From assembly GCA_900314725.1 (NCBI GenBank), contig OMWJ01000005.1, positions 1-64,000 on the forward strand: a DNA stretch of 64,000 nucleotides. The letters are read 5' to 3'. Source of the stretch: an uncultured Bacteroidales bacterium (GTDB lineage: Bacteria; Bacteroidota; Bacteroidia; Bacteroidales; P3). The notes below the pieces were generated by a model. That model was not told where the DNA came from. It searched no databases and saw only the letters and a list, made by a program, of their open reading frames with translations. The translations under genes and the position numbers were made by a program. Positions 1-9,628 of this stretch are shown piece by piece (position 1 is the first letter of the stretch; the number at the start of each line of letters is the position of its first letter).

Positions 1-2669
1 GATAAAGAAGAGGCGGAACTTGCACTTAGACTTGCTCCATCTTTAATGGTAATTGTACTTGGGAAAGTGCAATCACAGTCTGCAAGATATTTGTCTTCGG
101 CTATCTCTGCAGGCAAATTTGCAGTTATTTTAGATGATATAGAACTATTACTCCAGTTTGTTGCAGAAGTATAAGCAGTCTTACTTCCACAAGGAACATA
201 GATTTTAAAACCCGTATTTGAATAAGGAAAAGCATAAATACTGCTTAATGTTGGAGGAGTAGATGTTTCCATAGTAACAGAAGTTAAAGCACTACAAGAG
301 TTGAAAATCCTCTCAGGAATAGAAGTCACGCTGCTTGGAACCGTTACAGAAGTTAAACCAGTACAAACCATGAAAGCACTTTCGCCAATAGAAGTTACGC
401 TATTTGGAATAGTTACACTTGTTAAACCACTACAACTGTAAAACGCAGACTGACCTATTGACGTTACGCTATTTGGAATAGTTACGGATCCAGCCTTACC
501 CGTAGGGCAGTATATCAACATTGTCTTGTCATAGTTGTATAACATACCATCTTGAGAAGAATAATATGTATTACCATCTTCTACACTAATAGATTGTAAA
601 CCTCTACAAGTGTAAAACGCACTCTGACCTATTGTCGTTACGCTACTTGGAATAGTTACACTTGTTAATTTAGTACAACTACTAAACGCGTAAGCACCTA
701 TTGACGTTACGCCTGTCCCTATTGTTACACTTGTTAAACCACTACAATATTGAAACGCTTGATTACCTATTGACGTTACGCTATTTGGAATAGTTACACT
801 TGTTAATCTTCTACAATAGGAAAACGCAGACTGACCTATTGACGTTACGCTATTAGGAATAGTTACACTTGTTAAACTATCACCAAAAAACGCAGCACTA
901 TCTATTATAGTTACGCTATTTGGAATAATTGCACTTGTTAAAGCGCTAAGTTTATAAAACGCCCCCTTATCTATTTTAGTTACTGTATAGTTTTGACTCT
1001 GCTCAGCATCACCACTGCCAAATCCACTGACAGAAGATGCAATGGTTATGTCGCCTGAGGCATTAGGACTTCCAACAACTTTCGCTGTATGGTTTTCTGC
1101 ATCTAAAATTGCATAGTTTATTCCATTCTCAGTTACCACAAGAACTTCATCACCATCTGTAATATAATAGACTTCAGAGTATCCATTAGTTTCCCAATTC
1201 AGAGCAGCCTTATATTCCTCAACCTTGTTTGTTGGGACATGGAATACGGTCGTACCTAAGGCAAGACTTTTAAAAGCATTACTACCTATTGTTGGAGGAG
1301 TCTCACGAGTGAATGTTACATCAGTCATAACACTACACTGGTAAAACGCAGTATTGCCAATAGAAGTTACACTATTTGGAATAGTTACACTTGTTAAACC
1401 ACTACAATTGGAAAACGCACCCTCACTTATAGTTGTAACACTACTTGGAATAGTTATACTTGTTAAACCGCTACAAGTTTGAAACGCATAATTACCTATT
1501 GACGTTACGCTTGTCCCTATAGTTAGACTTGTTAAACCACTACAATTGGAAAACGCATAATCACTTATTGACGTTACGCTATTCGGAATAGTTACACTTG
1601 TTAAACCTCTACAATATTGAAACGCCATACTACCTATTGAGGTTACGCTACTTGGAATAGTTACACTTGTTAAACCAGTACAACTGGAAAACGCTTCACT
1701 ACCTATTGACGTTACGCCTGTCCCTATCGTTACGCTTGTTAAACCAGTACAACTGGCAAACGCAACACCACCTATTGTGGTTACGCTATTTGGAATAGTT
1801 ACACTTGTTAAACCAGTACATTTTTGAAACGCATTACTACCTATTGACGTTACGCCATTTGGAATAGTTACACTTGTTAAACCGCTACAAAATCTAAACG
1901 CAGCATTAGCTATTGTGGTTACGCTATTTGGAATAGTTACAGATCCAGTCTTAGCCATAGGACAGCATATCAACGTTGTCTTGTTATAGTTGTATAATAT
2001 ACCATCTTGAGAAGAATAAGATGTATTACCATCTTCTACACTAATAGATTGTAAAAGTGTACAACCGCTAAACACAGTATTACCTATTGAGGTTACGCTA
2101 CTTGGAATAGTTACACTTGTTAATTTAACACAACCGTCAAACGCAGAATTCCCTATTGTCGCTACGCCTGTCCCTATCGTTACACTTGTTAAACCACTAC
2201 AACTGTAAAACGCGTTATTACCTATTGACGTTACGCTATTTGGAATAGTTACACTTGTTAATTTAGTACAACTTCTAAACGCGTTACTACCTATTGACAG
2301 TACGCCTGTCCCTATCGTTAGACTTGATATTTTAGAACAAGATTGAAACGCATTATTACCTATTGACGTTACACTATTTGGAATAGTTACACTTGTTAAA
2401 CCGCTACAAGATTGAAACGCATTATTACCTATTGACGTTACGCTGTAGGTAATACCGGTGGATGTGTTTGTCGCAGTTGAAGGGATGTTAAGAACTCCGG
2501 TAGGCGTTCCATTTTTAGCTACTGAAACCTTTCCGCCATCCCCTTCGCCATCAGCAGCCGTTGTGACTGTATATTTAAAACTGCCTACTGTAAAGGAGGT
2601 TTGTGCAAACAGATTCCCAAAAAGAAGTAATAAGAATACTCCTACAAGAAAAAAACTAATTTTTCGCAT
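1..2669 (-). CDS. BspA-like leucine-rich-repeat surface protein (N-terminal part, truncated by window edge)
   Basis: The frame opens at an ATG at 2669 and stays open to base 1, so the C-terminus lies outside the window. It begins with a signal peptide ([22 protein letters not shown]), then a segment containing [15 protein letters not shown], nearly the same as in the second LRR protein at 27575-31741. More than twenty LRR_5/BspA-type repeats of 23 residues (69 bp) follow, of the form [23 protein letters not shown]. Two non-repeat inserts (about 480-600 and 1930-2050) contain an [19 protein letters not shown]-like segment, a known interruption in BspA-type proteins. Near base 1 the sequence matches the post-LRR region of the second protein (DCDCxxPSTxTIxDxASLS), so a T9SS C-terminal domain beyond the edge is likely but not seen. 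Proteins of this family are cell-surface adhesins; the ligand is unknown. Confidence 0.9.
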   Translation of the reverse strand, partial: MRKISFFLVGVFLLLLFGNLFAQTSFTVGSFKYTVTTAADGEGDGGKVSVAKNGTPTGVLNIPSTATNTSTGITYSVTSIGNNAFQSCSGLTSVTIPNSVTSIGNNAFQSCSKISSLTIGTGVLSIGSNAFRSCTKLTSVTIPNSVTSIGNNAFYSCSGLTSVTIGTGVATIGNSAFDGCVKLTSVTIPSSVTSIGNTVFSGCTLLQSISVEDGNTSYSSQDGILYNYNKTTLICCPMAKTGSVTIPNSVTTIANAAFRFCSGLTSVTIPNGVTSIGSNAFQKCTGLTSVTIPNSVTTIGGVAFASCTGLTSVTIGTGVTSIGSEAFSSCTGLTSVTIPSSVTSIGSMAFQYCRGLTSVTIPNSVTSISDYAFSNCSGLTSLTIGTSVTSIGNYAFQTCSGLTSITIPSSVTTISEGAFSNCSGLTSVTIPNSVTSIGNTAFYQCSVMTDVTFTRETPPTIGSNAFKSLALGTTVFHVPTNKVEEYKAALNWETNGYSEVYYITDGDEVLVVTENGINYAILDAENHTAKVVGSPNASGDITIASSVSGFGSGDAEQSQNYTVTKIDKGAFYKLSALTSAIIPNSVTIIDSAAFFGDSLTSVTIPNSVTSIGQSAFSYCRRLTSVTIPNSVTSIGNQAFQYCSGLTSVTIGTGVTSIGAYAFSSCTKLTSVTIPSSVTTIGQSAFYTCRGLQSISVEDGNTYYSSQDGMLYNYDKTMLIYCPTGKAGSVTIPNSVTSIGQSAFYSCSGLTSVTIPNSVTSIGESAFMVCTGLTSVTVPSSVTSIPERIFNSCSALTSVTMETSTPPTLSSIYAFPYSNTGFKIYVPCGSKTAYTSATNWSNSSISSKITANLPAEIAEDKYLADCDCTFPSTITIKDGASLSASSASSL

Positions 2670-3070
2670 AAGCGATAAGTTTTCCTTGATGATTTCCTAA
2701 AGGAAAGATTGTCCTTAACAATCTTGTATTTAAATTATACAGAAAAAGCGTGAAATCATCTACGACTTACATTATCTCTTCCTCAGTAGGTGTCTGGAAA
2801 TACCCGAATACAAAAGACACAATGACAACACGTATATCACGCCACAGGCACTACACATTATTGACCATTATAACTTGTTGTACTCGTAAAATTTTCCAGA
2901 CTTTACCAAGACAAGTTATAAAAGCATAACGCTTTTTAAAATAAATAAATTTTCAAACGAATAGTGTAAAAGTAATACTACCAAAACACTATTACCCATT
3001 CTACAATAGGCGTTGCAAAATTAATACATTTATTTTTAATGGCAAGTTTTTTATTGTAAAAATGTAGATA
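2670..3070 (-). other. Long 5' leader region of the LRR gene, with inverted repeats
   Basis: No credible gene lies in these 400 bases between exonuclease III and the LRR gene. On the minus strand they form an apparent leader of about 340 nt running from the promoter at 3016-3045 to the ATG at 2669. Inverted repeats are visible: 2705-2711 with 2719-2725 (7 bp, loop 7), 2693-2698 with 2701-2706, and a long-range 9-bp pair 2792-2800 with 2893-2901 that extends with a bulge. An RNA-level control function is inference. Confidence 0.5.
3016..3045 (-). promoter_or_regulatory. Bacteroidetes-type promoter for the LRR gene
   Basis: On the minus strand TTG (3045-3043) is followed by exactly 19 nt and then TAATTTTG (3023-3016), which matches the TTG-N19-TAnnTTTG consensus of the Bacteroidetes primary sigma factor. 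The predicted transcript start is near 3009. Confidence 0.65.
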
Positions 3071-3835
3071 TCAGTCTATTTCAACCCAGATTGGACAATG
3101 GTCTGATTGCATTGCTGAAGAGTCTATGCCAGCATCTTTTATTCTGTCTTTTATTAGATTTGATACCATACAATAGTCTATTCTCCAACCTTTGTTTTTC
3201 ATTCTTGCATTAGCACGATAACTCCACCATGAATAAGCGTCTTTTTCTTCTGGGTGAATATAACGAAAGCTATCTGTAAAACCTGAGTTTAAAAACCCTG
3301 TAAGCCACTGTCTTTCTTCAGGGAGGAAACCTGAGTTCTTTGCATTACCTTTTGGATCATGAATGTCTATTTCTGTATGTGCTATGTTATAATCTCCGCA
3401 AAAAACAATATTTGGTATTTGTTTTTGAAGGTCTAAAGCATATTGTTGAAAATCGTTTAGCCATTGCATTTTAAAACTTTGTCTTTCATCACCAGAAGTG
3501 CCAGATGGGTGATAAACACTGACTATTGACAAATCAGGATAATCAACGCGAATAACTCTACCTTCAAAGTCATATTTTTCTATTCCTATTCCAATGATTT
3601 TGTTTTGAGGAATGTGTTTGGTAAGAATTGCAACACCACTGTATCCTTTCTTTTGAGCAGAAAAAGGATAGCAATTATACCCCAAAGATGTAAATTCCAG
3701 CATAGGTATTTGGTCTGGTTGTGCTTTGGTTTCTTGTAAGCAAACAACATCTGCATTAGATTTTTCTAACCAAGCAAGAAATCCTTTATTCATTGCGGCA
3801 CGAATGCCATTAACATTATAGGAATATATCTTCAT
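3071..3835 (-). CDS. xth: Exodeoxyribonuclease III (AP endonuclease family)
   Basis: A 254-residue protein that is a full-length member of the ExoIII/ExoA branch of the exonuclease-endonuclease-phosphatase fold. These Mg2+-dependent cytoplasmic enzymes cut DNA at abasic sites and remove 3' blocking groups in base-excision repair. Expected active-site residues are visible: N7 (YNVNGIRA), E35 (LQETKA), Y108 (VYHPSG), D148 and N150 (GDYNIAH), D220 (WRIDYCM) and the terminal SDHCPI motif with D245 and H246. It is transcribed divergently from the histidine kinase. A TATCTTTG box (3883-3876) lies 40 bases upstream of the start, without an obvious -33 element. Family assignment is firm; choosing between the xth and exoA names is a matter of convention. 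Confidence 0.95.
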   Translation of the reverse strand: MKIYSYNVNGIRAAMNKGFLAWLEKSNADVVCLQETKAQPDQIPMLEFTSLGYNCYPFSAQKKGYSGVAILTKHIPQNKIIGIGIEKYDFEGRVIRVDYPDLSIVSVYHPSGTSGDERQSFKMQWLNDFQQYALDLQKQIPNIVFCGDYNIAHTEIDIHDPKGNAKNSGFLPEERQWLTGFLNSGFTDSFRYIHPEEKDAYSWWSYRANARMKNKGWRIDYCMVSNLIKDRIKDAGIDSSAMQSDHCPIWVEID

Positions 3836-3875
3836 TTTTATTTATTTTTATTTGGTTTAAAAGAAAATGATTGTG

Positions 3876-3883
3876 CAAAGATA
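3876..3883 (-). promoter_or_regulatory. -7 promoter box for exonuclease III
   Basis: TATCTTTG on the minus strand matches TAnnTTTG. No TTG was found at the expected spacing, so support is from the -7 element and position only. Confidence 0.35.
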
Positions 3884-3979
3884 AATAAAAAATCTTGCTT
3901 AAAGTATAACAAGGTAGAAGTTTTTATTATAATTTAATGGAACTTTCTGCGTTATATACCAAAATAAAATAGTAATTAG

Positions 3980-5491
3980 ATGAAGAGATTTATTTTAAAT
4001 CCCAAGGTATTGTGGTATTCTTTGATAGTGGGTTTTTCTATTTTTCTATTTTCTTTATGGGAAATTAATAATGTTATAAAGAGACTTAAAGATGAAGAAA
4101 TAAAGCAAGTAGAGATATGGGCAAAAGCTGTAAGTCGTAAAGCCGATATGGTGAAAGAAACTAAAGAATTTTATGATAAGACTTTGGAGGTAGAGCAAAT
4201 TAAACTACAGCGATTTGTTGAAGCCTACAAAATTATACTCTCACAAGATGAAAATGCAGACCTTACTTCTTCTAACCTACAATTCTATACTAAGATAATA
4301 ATGGATAACAAAACGATTCCCGTTATTATTACCGATGAGTTTAATAATATTCAGTTCTATCAGAATGTAGTTCCAGAACCACAAGAGAAAGTACTTGTAG
4401 GAGACTTATACAAACGTTTTTCTCACAATAAGCCTTTGGAATATGAGGTTTATGGGATGAAGTTTAAACTATATTATACCGAAAGTAATGTTTTCTCAAA
4501 CCTGCGAAAAGTTACTGATGAGGTGATGTATTCTTTTCTAAGTGATGTAACAAATAATGGAGTGTCAGTGCCTGTTATTATAACCGATTCAGCAAAGAGA
4601 AAAGTCTTTGCATGTGGAAATATAGACTCAAGTTTATTAAAGGCAGATAAAATAGAAGCAACTATCAATAATATGCTTGATGATAATACTCCAATAAGAA
4701 TTTCTTTACCGGGAAAACAATATGGTTATATACTGTATCAAAAAAACAAAACAATATCTTTGCTTAGATATTTTCCATTAGTATATATTTTCTTCTTTGT
4801 TCTGTTTGGTAGTTTGATATATTTAGTTCTTAGGACAATAAGATCTTCAGAACAAAACCATCTTTGGGTTGGTATGAGTAAGGAAACGGCACATCAACTT
4901 GGAACACCTATTTCTTCGCTTACAGCTTGGATTGAATTGTTGAGAGCAACTCCAGAAAATGTTTCAACTTGCGAAGAGATGGATAAGGATATACAACGTC
5001 TAAGTATTATTACGCAAAGATTTTCTCAAATAGGCTCACGTCCTACTTTGAAACCTCAAAATATTATACCTATTATAAATAATATGGTAAATTATTTCTC
5101 ATTGAGAAGTCCAAAGAAAGTAGTCTATATAAACACAGTTGAGAATTATAATGAAGTTGTCGTTCCTGTTAATCAATTCTTGATAGAATGGACATTGGAG
5201 AACTTGTTTAAAAATGCTATAGATGCTATGGAAGGAAATGGAAACATAGTTATATCTATGGAAGAAAATGAAAAAAGAGTCTTTATTGATGTTTCTGACA
5301 CAGGAAAGGGAATGTCAAAGTCTATGTTTAAAAAGATTTTTCATCCAGGTTTTACAACTAAAAAACGAGGATGGGGTTTGGGATTAAGTTTAGTAAAGAG
5401 GATTGTTGAAGAATATCATAGAGGAAAAATATATGTTAAGAATTCAACAATCAACGTGGGAACAACAATTAGGTTAGAACTAAACAAATAG
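3980..5491 (+). CDS. Membrane-bound sensor histidine kinase (orphan)
   Basis: A 503-residue protein with a transmembrane helix near residues 13-29, a sensor region of about 230 residues with no domain I recognise, a second helix at about 265-285, and a cytoplasmic kinase core. The H-box is KETAHQLGTPISSL with phospho-acceptor H305. The N-box is ENLFKNAIDAM, the G1 box DTGKGM and the G2 box GWGLGLSL, so the kinase looks intact. There is no HAMP or PAS domain that I can see, and no response regulator beside it or elsewhere in the window. It ends 5 nt before hemW, so the two are probably co-transcribed. The signal it senses and its partner regulator are unknown. Confidence 0.9.
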   Translation: MKRFILNPKVLWYSLIVGFSIFLFSLWEINNVIKRLKDEEIKQVEIWAKAVSRKADMVKETKEFYDKTLEVEQIKLQRFVEAYKIILSQDENADLTSSNLQFYTKIIMDNKTIPVIITDEFNNIQFYQNVVPEPQEKVLVGDLYKRFSHNKPLEYEVYGMKFKLYYTESNVFSNLRKVTDEVMYSFLSDVTNNGVSVPVIITDSAKRKVFACGNIDSSLLKADKIEATINNMLDDNTPIRISLPGKQYGYILYQKNKTISLLRYFPLVYIFFFVLFGSLIYLVLRTIRSSEQNHLWVGMSKETAHQLGTPISSLTAWIELLRATPENVSTCEEMDKDIQRLSIITQRFSQIGSRPTLKPQNIIPIINNMVNYFSLRSPKKVVYINTVENYNEVVVPVNQFLIEWTLENLFKNAIDAMEGNGNIVISMEENEKRVFIDVSDTGKGMSKSMFKKIFHPGFTTKKRGWGLGLSLVKRIVEEYHRGKIYVKNSTINVGTTIRLELNK

Positions 5492-5496
5492 CCAAA

Positions 5497-6621
5497 ATGC
5501 TTTCTCTATATATTCATATTCCTTTTTGTCATCATAAGTGTATTTATTGTGATTTCTATTCTATTGCTCAGAAATATGATTTTGATTTATACACACAAAC
5601 ACTTATAAAAGAAATTGAAAATACAGATAATATTGTATCCAATGTTTCAAAAGATGTAAGCACAATCTATTTTGGAGGAGGTACTCCTTCTATTCTTAGT
5701 CTTGATAACTTGAAACAGATAATAACTTGCATAGAAAAAAATTTTGATGTTCAATCTGATGCAGAAAAAACTTTAGAAGCAAATCCAGAGAATATAAGTC
5801 TTGATTATGCTTTTGGATTAAAATCTTTAGGGTTTAACCGTATAAGTCTTGGTGTTCAAAGTTTTGATGATAAAGATTTGAAACTATTGAATCGTTCTCA
5901 TAATTCATTAATGGCTAAACAAGCAATACTAACTTTACAACAAGTAGGGTTTAAAAACATTTCCGTTGATTTAATTTCAAATCTGCCAAATACAACTCTG
6001 TCTTCTTGGAAAAAGAATTTAGAGAGGGTGTTTTTTTACAAGATTCCTCATATTTCTTGTTATACACTTATGAGAGAAGAGGGGACTATGCTTGATATTT
6101 TATTAAAAAAAGAAAAACTACAATTTATATCAGAGGAAGAGCAATTAGAACAGATGGATTTTACTATGGATTTTTTGGCTGAAAAAGGCTATAATCATTA
6201 TGAGACTTCTTCATACGCAATTCCATGTTTTGAATCCAAGCATAACACTCGTTATTGGCAAAATGGAGAATATATAGGCTTTGGTGCAGCCGCACATTCC
6301 TTTGTAGATAATACTCGTTTTTGGAATGAAAGTAATGTGAAAGAATATGTAAAACGGATAAATGAAGGAAATTTTTCTAAGAAAGGAAGAGAAGAAAAAT
6401 TATCTTTAAAAGACAGATATAATGAATATGTTATGCTCCGTTCAAGATTGAGTAATGGTTTAAACTCCGAGTATGTCAAAGACAATCTCCCAGAATATTA
6501 TTCTTATTTTTTAACCAAGCTAAGTAAAATAAAAAGAGACGGTTATCTAACTTTAGGTAATACACTTACAAGGAAAGGTTGGCATTTGCAAGATAGTATG
6601 ATATTAGAACTTGCTTTGTAG
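5497..6621 (+). CDS. hemW: Radical SAM protein HemW (haem chaperone, coproporphyrinogen oxidase-like)
   Basis: A 374-residue protein of the HemN/HemW family. The N-terminus has the radical SAM iron-sulfur motif IHIPFCHHKCIYCDF (C11, C15, C18), followed by FGGGTPS and the conserved EANPEN and NRISLGVQSF segments. It has the single CxxxCxxC without the extra cysteine typical of true HemN, and the length fits HemW. HemW is thought to bind haem and insert it into proteins rather than to oxidise coproporphyrinogen; that comes from family knowledge. It lies 5 nt after the histidine kinase gene. An alternative annotation is oxygen-independent coproporphyrinogen III oxidase, which I consider less likely. 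Confidence 0.9.
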   Translation: MLSLYIHIPFCHHKCIYCDFYSIAQKYDFDLYTQTLIKEIENTDNIVSNVSKDVSTIYFGGGTPSILSLDNLKQIITCIEKNFDVQSDAEKTLEANPENISLDYAFGLKSLGFNRISLGVQSFDDKDLKLLNRSHNSLMAKQAILTLQQVGFKNISVDLISNLPNTTLSSWKKNLERVFFYKIPHISCYTLMREEGTMLDILLKKEKLQFISEEEQLEQMDFTMDFLAEKGYNHYETSSYAIPCFESKHNTRYWQNGEYIGFGAAAHSFVDNTRFWNESNVKEYVKRINEGNFSKKGREEKLSLKDRYNEYVMLRSRLSNGLNSEYVKDNLPEYYSYFLTKLSKIKRDGYLTLGNTLTRKGWHLQDSMILELAL

Positions 6622-6705
6622 TCTTTTTGCCTCAGATTTATCATCGATAAAAAGCGAAATCATTATTTTCTGAAAAAATAAATAGTAAAAAAACTTAAAA
6701 TCATT

Positions 6706-6735
6706 TTGTTTTTTTGTAAAGATTATGTAAATTTG
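6706..6735 (+). promoter_or_regulatory. Promoter of the universal stress protein gene
   Basis: TTG (6706-6708), a 19-nt spacer and TAAATTTG (6728-6735) give a complete match to the Bacteroidetes consensus. The start codon follows 46 nt downstream. Confidence 0.7.
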
Positions 6736-6781
6736 CAAAATACATTATACTTACGATATAAAAACAAAAAAATATAAAATT

Positions 6782-7609
6782 ATGAATAGGGAAATTTTGG
6801 TCTGTATGGATTTTTCAAATTCTGCAGTTACAGCTTTAAGAATCTCTGTAGATATAGCAAATAGAGTAGATTCTGATGTTAAAATGGTGTGGGTTGAAAC
6901 CATAGAGAAAGATCGTGATGAAGCAGAAGCAATAATGAAAGATTTCTGTGCTTCTTTTGGCAAAGCTCTTAATGGAAAGAATATCGGCTTTGAAATAATT
7001 AAAGGTAAAAAAGTGCATTCAGCTTTGGTTAAGTTTATTAATCAAGAAAAACCTTACCTTGTCGTTATTGGAGCAAATGGAAATAGTGGCTATGATGAAA
7101 GATTTGCAGGGGCTAATACCTTTAAAACGATAAACGATTCTAATGTTCCGGTCCTAAGTATTAGAGAAAATTTTGACTTTAATAAGCCATTGGATAATAT
7201 TATTCTTCCTATAGATTCTACAGAAGAGACTCGCCAAAAAGTTCCTTGGGTTGTAGATTTTGCAAGAATGTTTCCTCAATCAACAATACGTATTTTAGGT
7301 TTATTGTCTTATAAGAATAATAAACCATTGAAAGATTTGGTGTACAAGTATGTGGAAAGTGTAGAAGACTTCCTTTCAAAAAGAGGTTTAAGATATACCG
7401 CAGATATAAGAGAATCTGATAATGTAACTCTTACAACGTTAGAATATGCTAAGGAAGTAAATGCTGATATGGTAGTAATTATGACAGAGCAAGAGAAAAC
7501 TCTTTCTAATCTGTTTTTCCTTGGACCATACGCTCAGCAGATGATAAATCTTTCTTCTTATCCTGTTCTTGCTATCTCTCCAAGACAGACAGGAGCTTAT
7601 AGTATTTAG
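6782..7609 (+). CDS. Tandem universal stress protein (UspA family)
   Basis: 275 residues containing two Usp-like halves. The first starts MNREILVCMDFSNSAVTALRISVDIA and the second near residue 138 (DNIILPIDSTEETRQKVPWVVDFAR). Each half ends in the family's hydrophobic strand (VPVLSIREN and YPVLAISPR). VVIGANGNSGYD and the FFLGPYAQQMI segment stand where the ATP-binding G-2x-G-9x-G(S/T) motif falls in nucleotide-binding members, but the match is partial. Usp proteins are cytoplasmic and induced by growth arrest or stress; the molecular role here is unknown. It has its own consensus promoter at 6706-6735. A related but more divergent two-domain protein is at 43724-44578. Confidence 0.85.
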   Translation: MNREILVCMDFSNSAVTALRISVDIANRVDSDVKMVWVETIEKDRDEAEAIMKDFCASFGKALNGKNIGFEIIKGKKVHSALVKFINQEKPYLVVIGANGNSGYDERFAGANTFKTINDSNVPVLSIRENFDFNKPLDNIILPIDSTEETRQKVPWVVDFARMFPQSTIRILGLLSYKNNKPLKDLVYKYVESVEDFLSKRGLRYTADIRESDNVTLTTLEYAKEVNADMVVIMTEQEKTLSNLFFLGPYAQQMINLSSYPVLAISPRQTGAYSI

Positions 7610-7642
7610 TTTTTTTGAAATAGTTTATTAATACAAATAACT

Positions 7643-8101
7643 ATGAAACGATTCATATTGTTGGGGTGCTTAGTGTTTTTAGGAAATATCTTAATGGCAC
7701 AAGTAGAAGTTGTGGCAGACGGGAGGTTGCAGACTATATTAGAACAACATATCTCCTACAATTCCATGGCTAAAACTTTTCCTGGATACAGAATAAAAGT
7801 GGCAAAATTCACAGGAGATAATGCCAAGAAGCAGGCTTTTGATTTAAAAAAACAACTTTTGGAAATATTTCCTGGGCAGAGGGTATATATAAACTTTGAT
7901 GAACCTTTCTTTAATGTCAAGATAGGTGATTTTACTACTCGTTTAGATGCTTACGCTTTATTAAGTAAAATCAAACCCCAGATTTCAACTTCAGTTATTG
8001 TGCAAGATTATGTCAATGCACCTGTTGTAAGTATAGAAGACTTGCAAGCACCAGAATACTATGAAGAAGATTTAGAAAACGAAGAAGAGACAATAGATTA
8101 A
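7643..8101 (+). CDS. Exported SPOR-domain protein
   Basis: 152 residues. A signal peptide (MKRFILLGCLVFLGNILMAQ) precedes a short linker and a SPOR-like fold at about residues 48-120, with GYRIKVAKFTG, FPGQRVYINFDEPFFNVKIGDFTTRLDAYALLSKI and a closing strand. The C-terminal 20 residues are strongly acidic (EEDLENEEETID). SPOR domains bind denuded peptidoglycan glycan strands, so a periplasmic role at the wall is likely, but no specific function can be given. It sits 33 nt after the Usp gene and 39 nt before the dipeptidase, and no promoter box is visible in either gap, so the three may be one transcript. Confidence 0.75.
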   Translation: MKRFILLGCLVFLGNILMAQVEVVADGRLQTILEQHISYNSMAKTFPGYRIKVAKFTGDNAKKQAFDLKKQLLEIFPGQRVYINFDEPFFNVKIGDFTTRLDAYALLSKIKPQISTSVIVQDYVNAPVVSIEDLQAPEYYEEDLENEEETID

Positions 8102-8140
8102 ATCAGTTAGAAAAACAAAATTTATAAAATAATTAATACA

Positions 8141-9511
8141 ATGGAAATAAAAAATTATATACAAGAGAATAAAAACAGATTCCTTGAGGAATTATTCTCA
8201 CTTATCAGAATACCATCAATATCTTCTCAGACAGAACACAAGGAAGATATGGTTAAGTGTGCCAACCGTTGGAAAGAACTTTTGCTTGAAGCAGGAGCCG
8301 ATAAAGCAGAGGTAATGCCAACAGAAGGTAATCCTGTTGTTTATGGAGAAAAAATGATAAACAAGGATTATCCTACAGTTTTAGTTTATGGACATTATGA
8401 TGTAATGCCTGTTGATCCTATAGACGAATGGAATACTAAACCATTTGAGCCTGAAATTAAAGATGAAATTATTTGGGCAAGAGGTGCAGATGATGACAAA
8501 GGTCAGTCTTTTATGCAAGCAAAGGCATTTGAATATATGGTTCGTAGTGGAAAACTTCAATGCAATGTTAAGTTTATGTTAGAAGGAGAAGAAGAAATCG
8601 GCTCTGGCTCATTGTATGGCTTTTGTGAGAAGAACAAAGAATTGTTAAAGGCAGATGTTATCTTGGTTTCTGATACTTCAATGATAAATAAAGATACTCC
8701 TTCTATAACTGCCGGACTTAGAGGTTTGGGATACATAGAAGTAAAGGTTACAGGTCCGAAAGCAGACTTGCATTCAGGACTTTATGGAGGTGCAGTTGCT
8801 AATCCAATCAATATTCTTTGTAAAATGATTGCTCAACTACAGGACGAAGATAATCGTTGTACTGTTCCTGATTTCTACAAAGAAGTTATAGAACTTTCAC
8901 AAGACGAACGTGATCTTATGGCTAAAGCTCCTTTTGATGAAAAGTCTTACCTTGAAGTTACAGGTTCTCCTTCATTGCATGGTGAAAAAGGTTACACAAC
9001 AATTGAACGTACAGGAATAAGACCTTCTTTCGATGTTTGTGGAATTTGGGGTGGATACACAGGAGAGGGAGCTAAGACTGTTATCCCTTCAACTGCACAT
9101 GCAAAGATTTCTTTCCGTTTGGTACCTGACCAAGATTTTAACGTAATTACAGAGAGAGTAAAGAAACATATAGAGGATATAGCACCTAAATGTGTGAAAG
9201 TAGAGGTTATTCCTTTGCATGGAGGATACGCATACGTTTCTCCTTTGGACTTACCTGCTTATAAGGCTGCAGAAAAAGCAATGCAAAAAACATACGGAAA
9301 GCAGCCTATACCTACCCGTTCAGGAGGTAGCATTCCAATTGTTGCAGGTTTTGAAAGAATACTTGGAATAAAATCTATTTTGATGGGATTCGGTTTAGGA
9401 AGTGATGCAATACACTCACCAAATGAGAATTATCCATTGCAACAATTTTTCAGAGGAATAGAGTCTATAACATATTTCTATGAAGAATTTGCACAACTTA
9501 TGAAGAAATAA
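8141..9511 (+). CDS. M20-family dipeptidase/metallopeptidase
   Basis: 456 residues, full length for the M20 carnosine dipeptidase-like group. Zinc-site motifs are present in order: YGHYDVMP (His and catalytic Asp), ARGADDDKGQS (bridging Asp), LEGEEEIGS (catalytic Glu and metal-binding Glu), SDTSM, and the C-terminal SDAIHSPNE with the last His. The dimerisation or lid domain lies between GLRGLGYIEVKV and about residue 330. No signal peptide, so it is cytoplasmic. It should hydrolyse dipeptides or acylated amino acids taken up by a peptide-using anaerobe; the exact substrate is unknown. A strong terminator (9546-9583) follows. Confidence 0.9.
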   Translation: MEIKNYIQENKNRFLEELFSLIRIPSISSQTEHKEDMVKCANRWKELLLEAGADKAEVMPTEGNPVVYGEKMINKDYPTVLVYGHYDVMPVDPIDEWNTKPFEPEIKDEIIWARGADDDKGQSFMQAKAFEYMVRSGKLQCNVKFMLEGEEEIGSGSLYGFCEKNKELLKADVILVSDTSMINKDTPSITAGLRGLGYIEVKVTGPKADLHSGLYGGAVANPINILCKMIAQLQDEDNRCTVPDFYKEVIELSQDERDLMAKAPFDEKSYLEVTGSPSLHGEKGYTTIERTGIRPSFDVCGIWGGYTGEGAKTVIPSTAHAKISFRLVPDQDFNVITERVKKHIEDIAPKCVKVEVIPLHGGYAYVSPLDLPAYKAAEKAMQKTYGKQPIPTRSGGSIPIVAGFERILGIKSILMGFGLGSDAIHSPNENYPLQQFFRGIESITYFYEEFAQLMKK

Positions 9512-9536
9512 AAGCTTTATTTTAAGTAGGTTAAGT

Positions 9537-9628
9537 TTTGTGAAAAAAAGACTTGGTTTTAAAAAAATAAAACCAAGTCTTTTACGTTAAAAGACTAAGT
9601 GTTTAACCATAAAAGATCAAGTTTTAAA
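9537..9628 (+). repeat. Intergenic 21-22 nt repeat array, locus A
   Basis: Four units of about 21-23 nt: AAAAAGACTTGGTTTT, an inverted copy (AAAACCAAGTCTTTT), AAAAGACTAAGTGTTT and AAAAGATCAAGTTTT. The first two form the terminator at 9546-9583. The array reaches the start codon of the next gene. It shares exact words with loci B-E, for example the 11-mer AAAGATCAAGT at 9612-9622, 20880-20890 and 52653-52663. Confidence 0.6.
9546..9583 (+). terminator. Rho-independent terminator after the dipeptidase
   Basis: A perfect 16-bp inverted repeat (9546-9561 with 9568-9583) with a 6-nt loop, ending in TTTT. It is built from one direct and one inverted unit of repeat locus A. Confidence 0.75.

Noticed and set aside
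9599-9628. GTG start of the nitroreductase-like gene
   Set aside because: It would place ten residues encoded by intergenic repeat units in front of a clear signal peptide.
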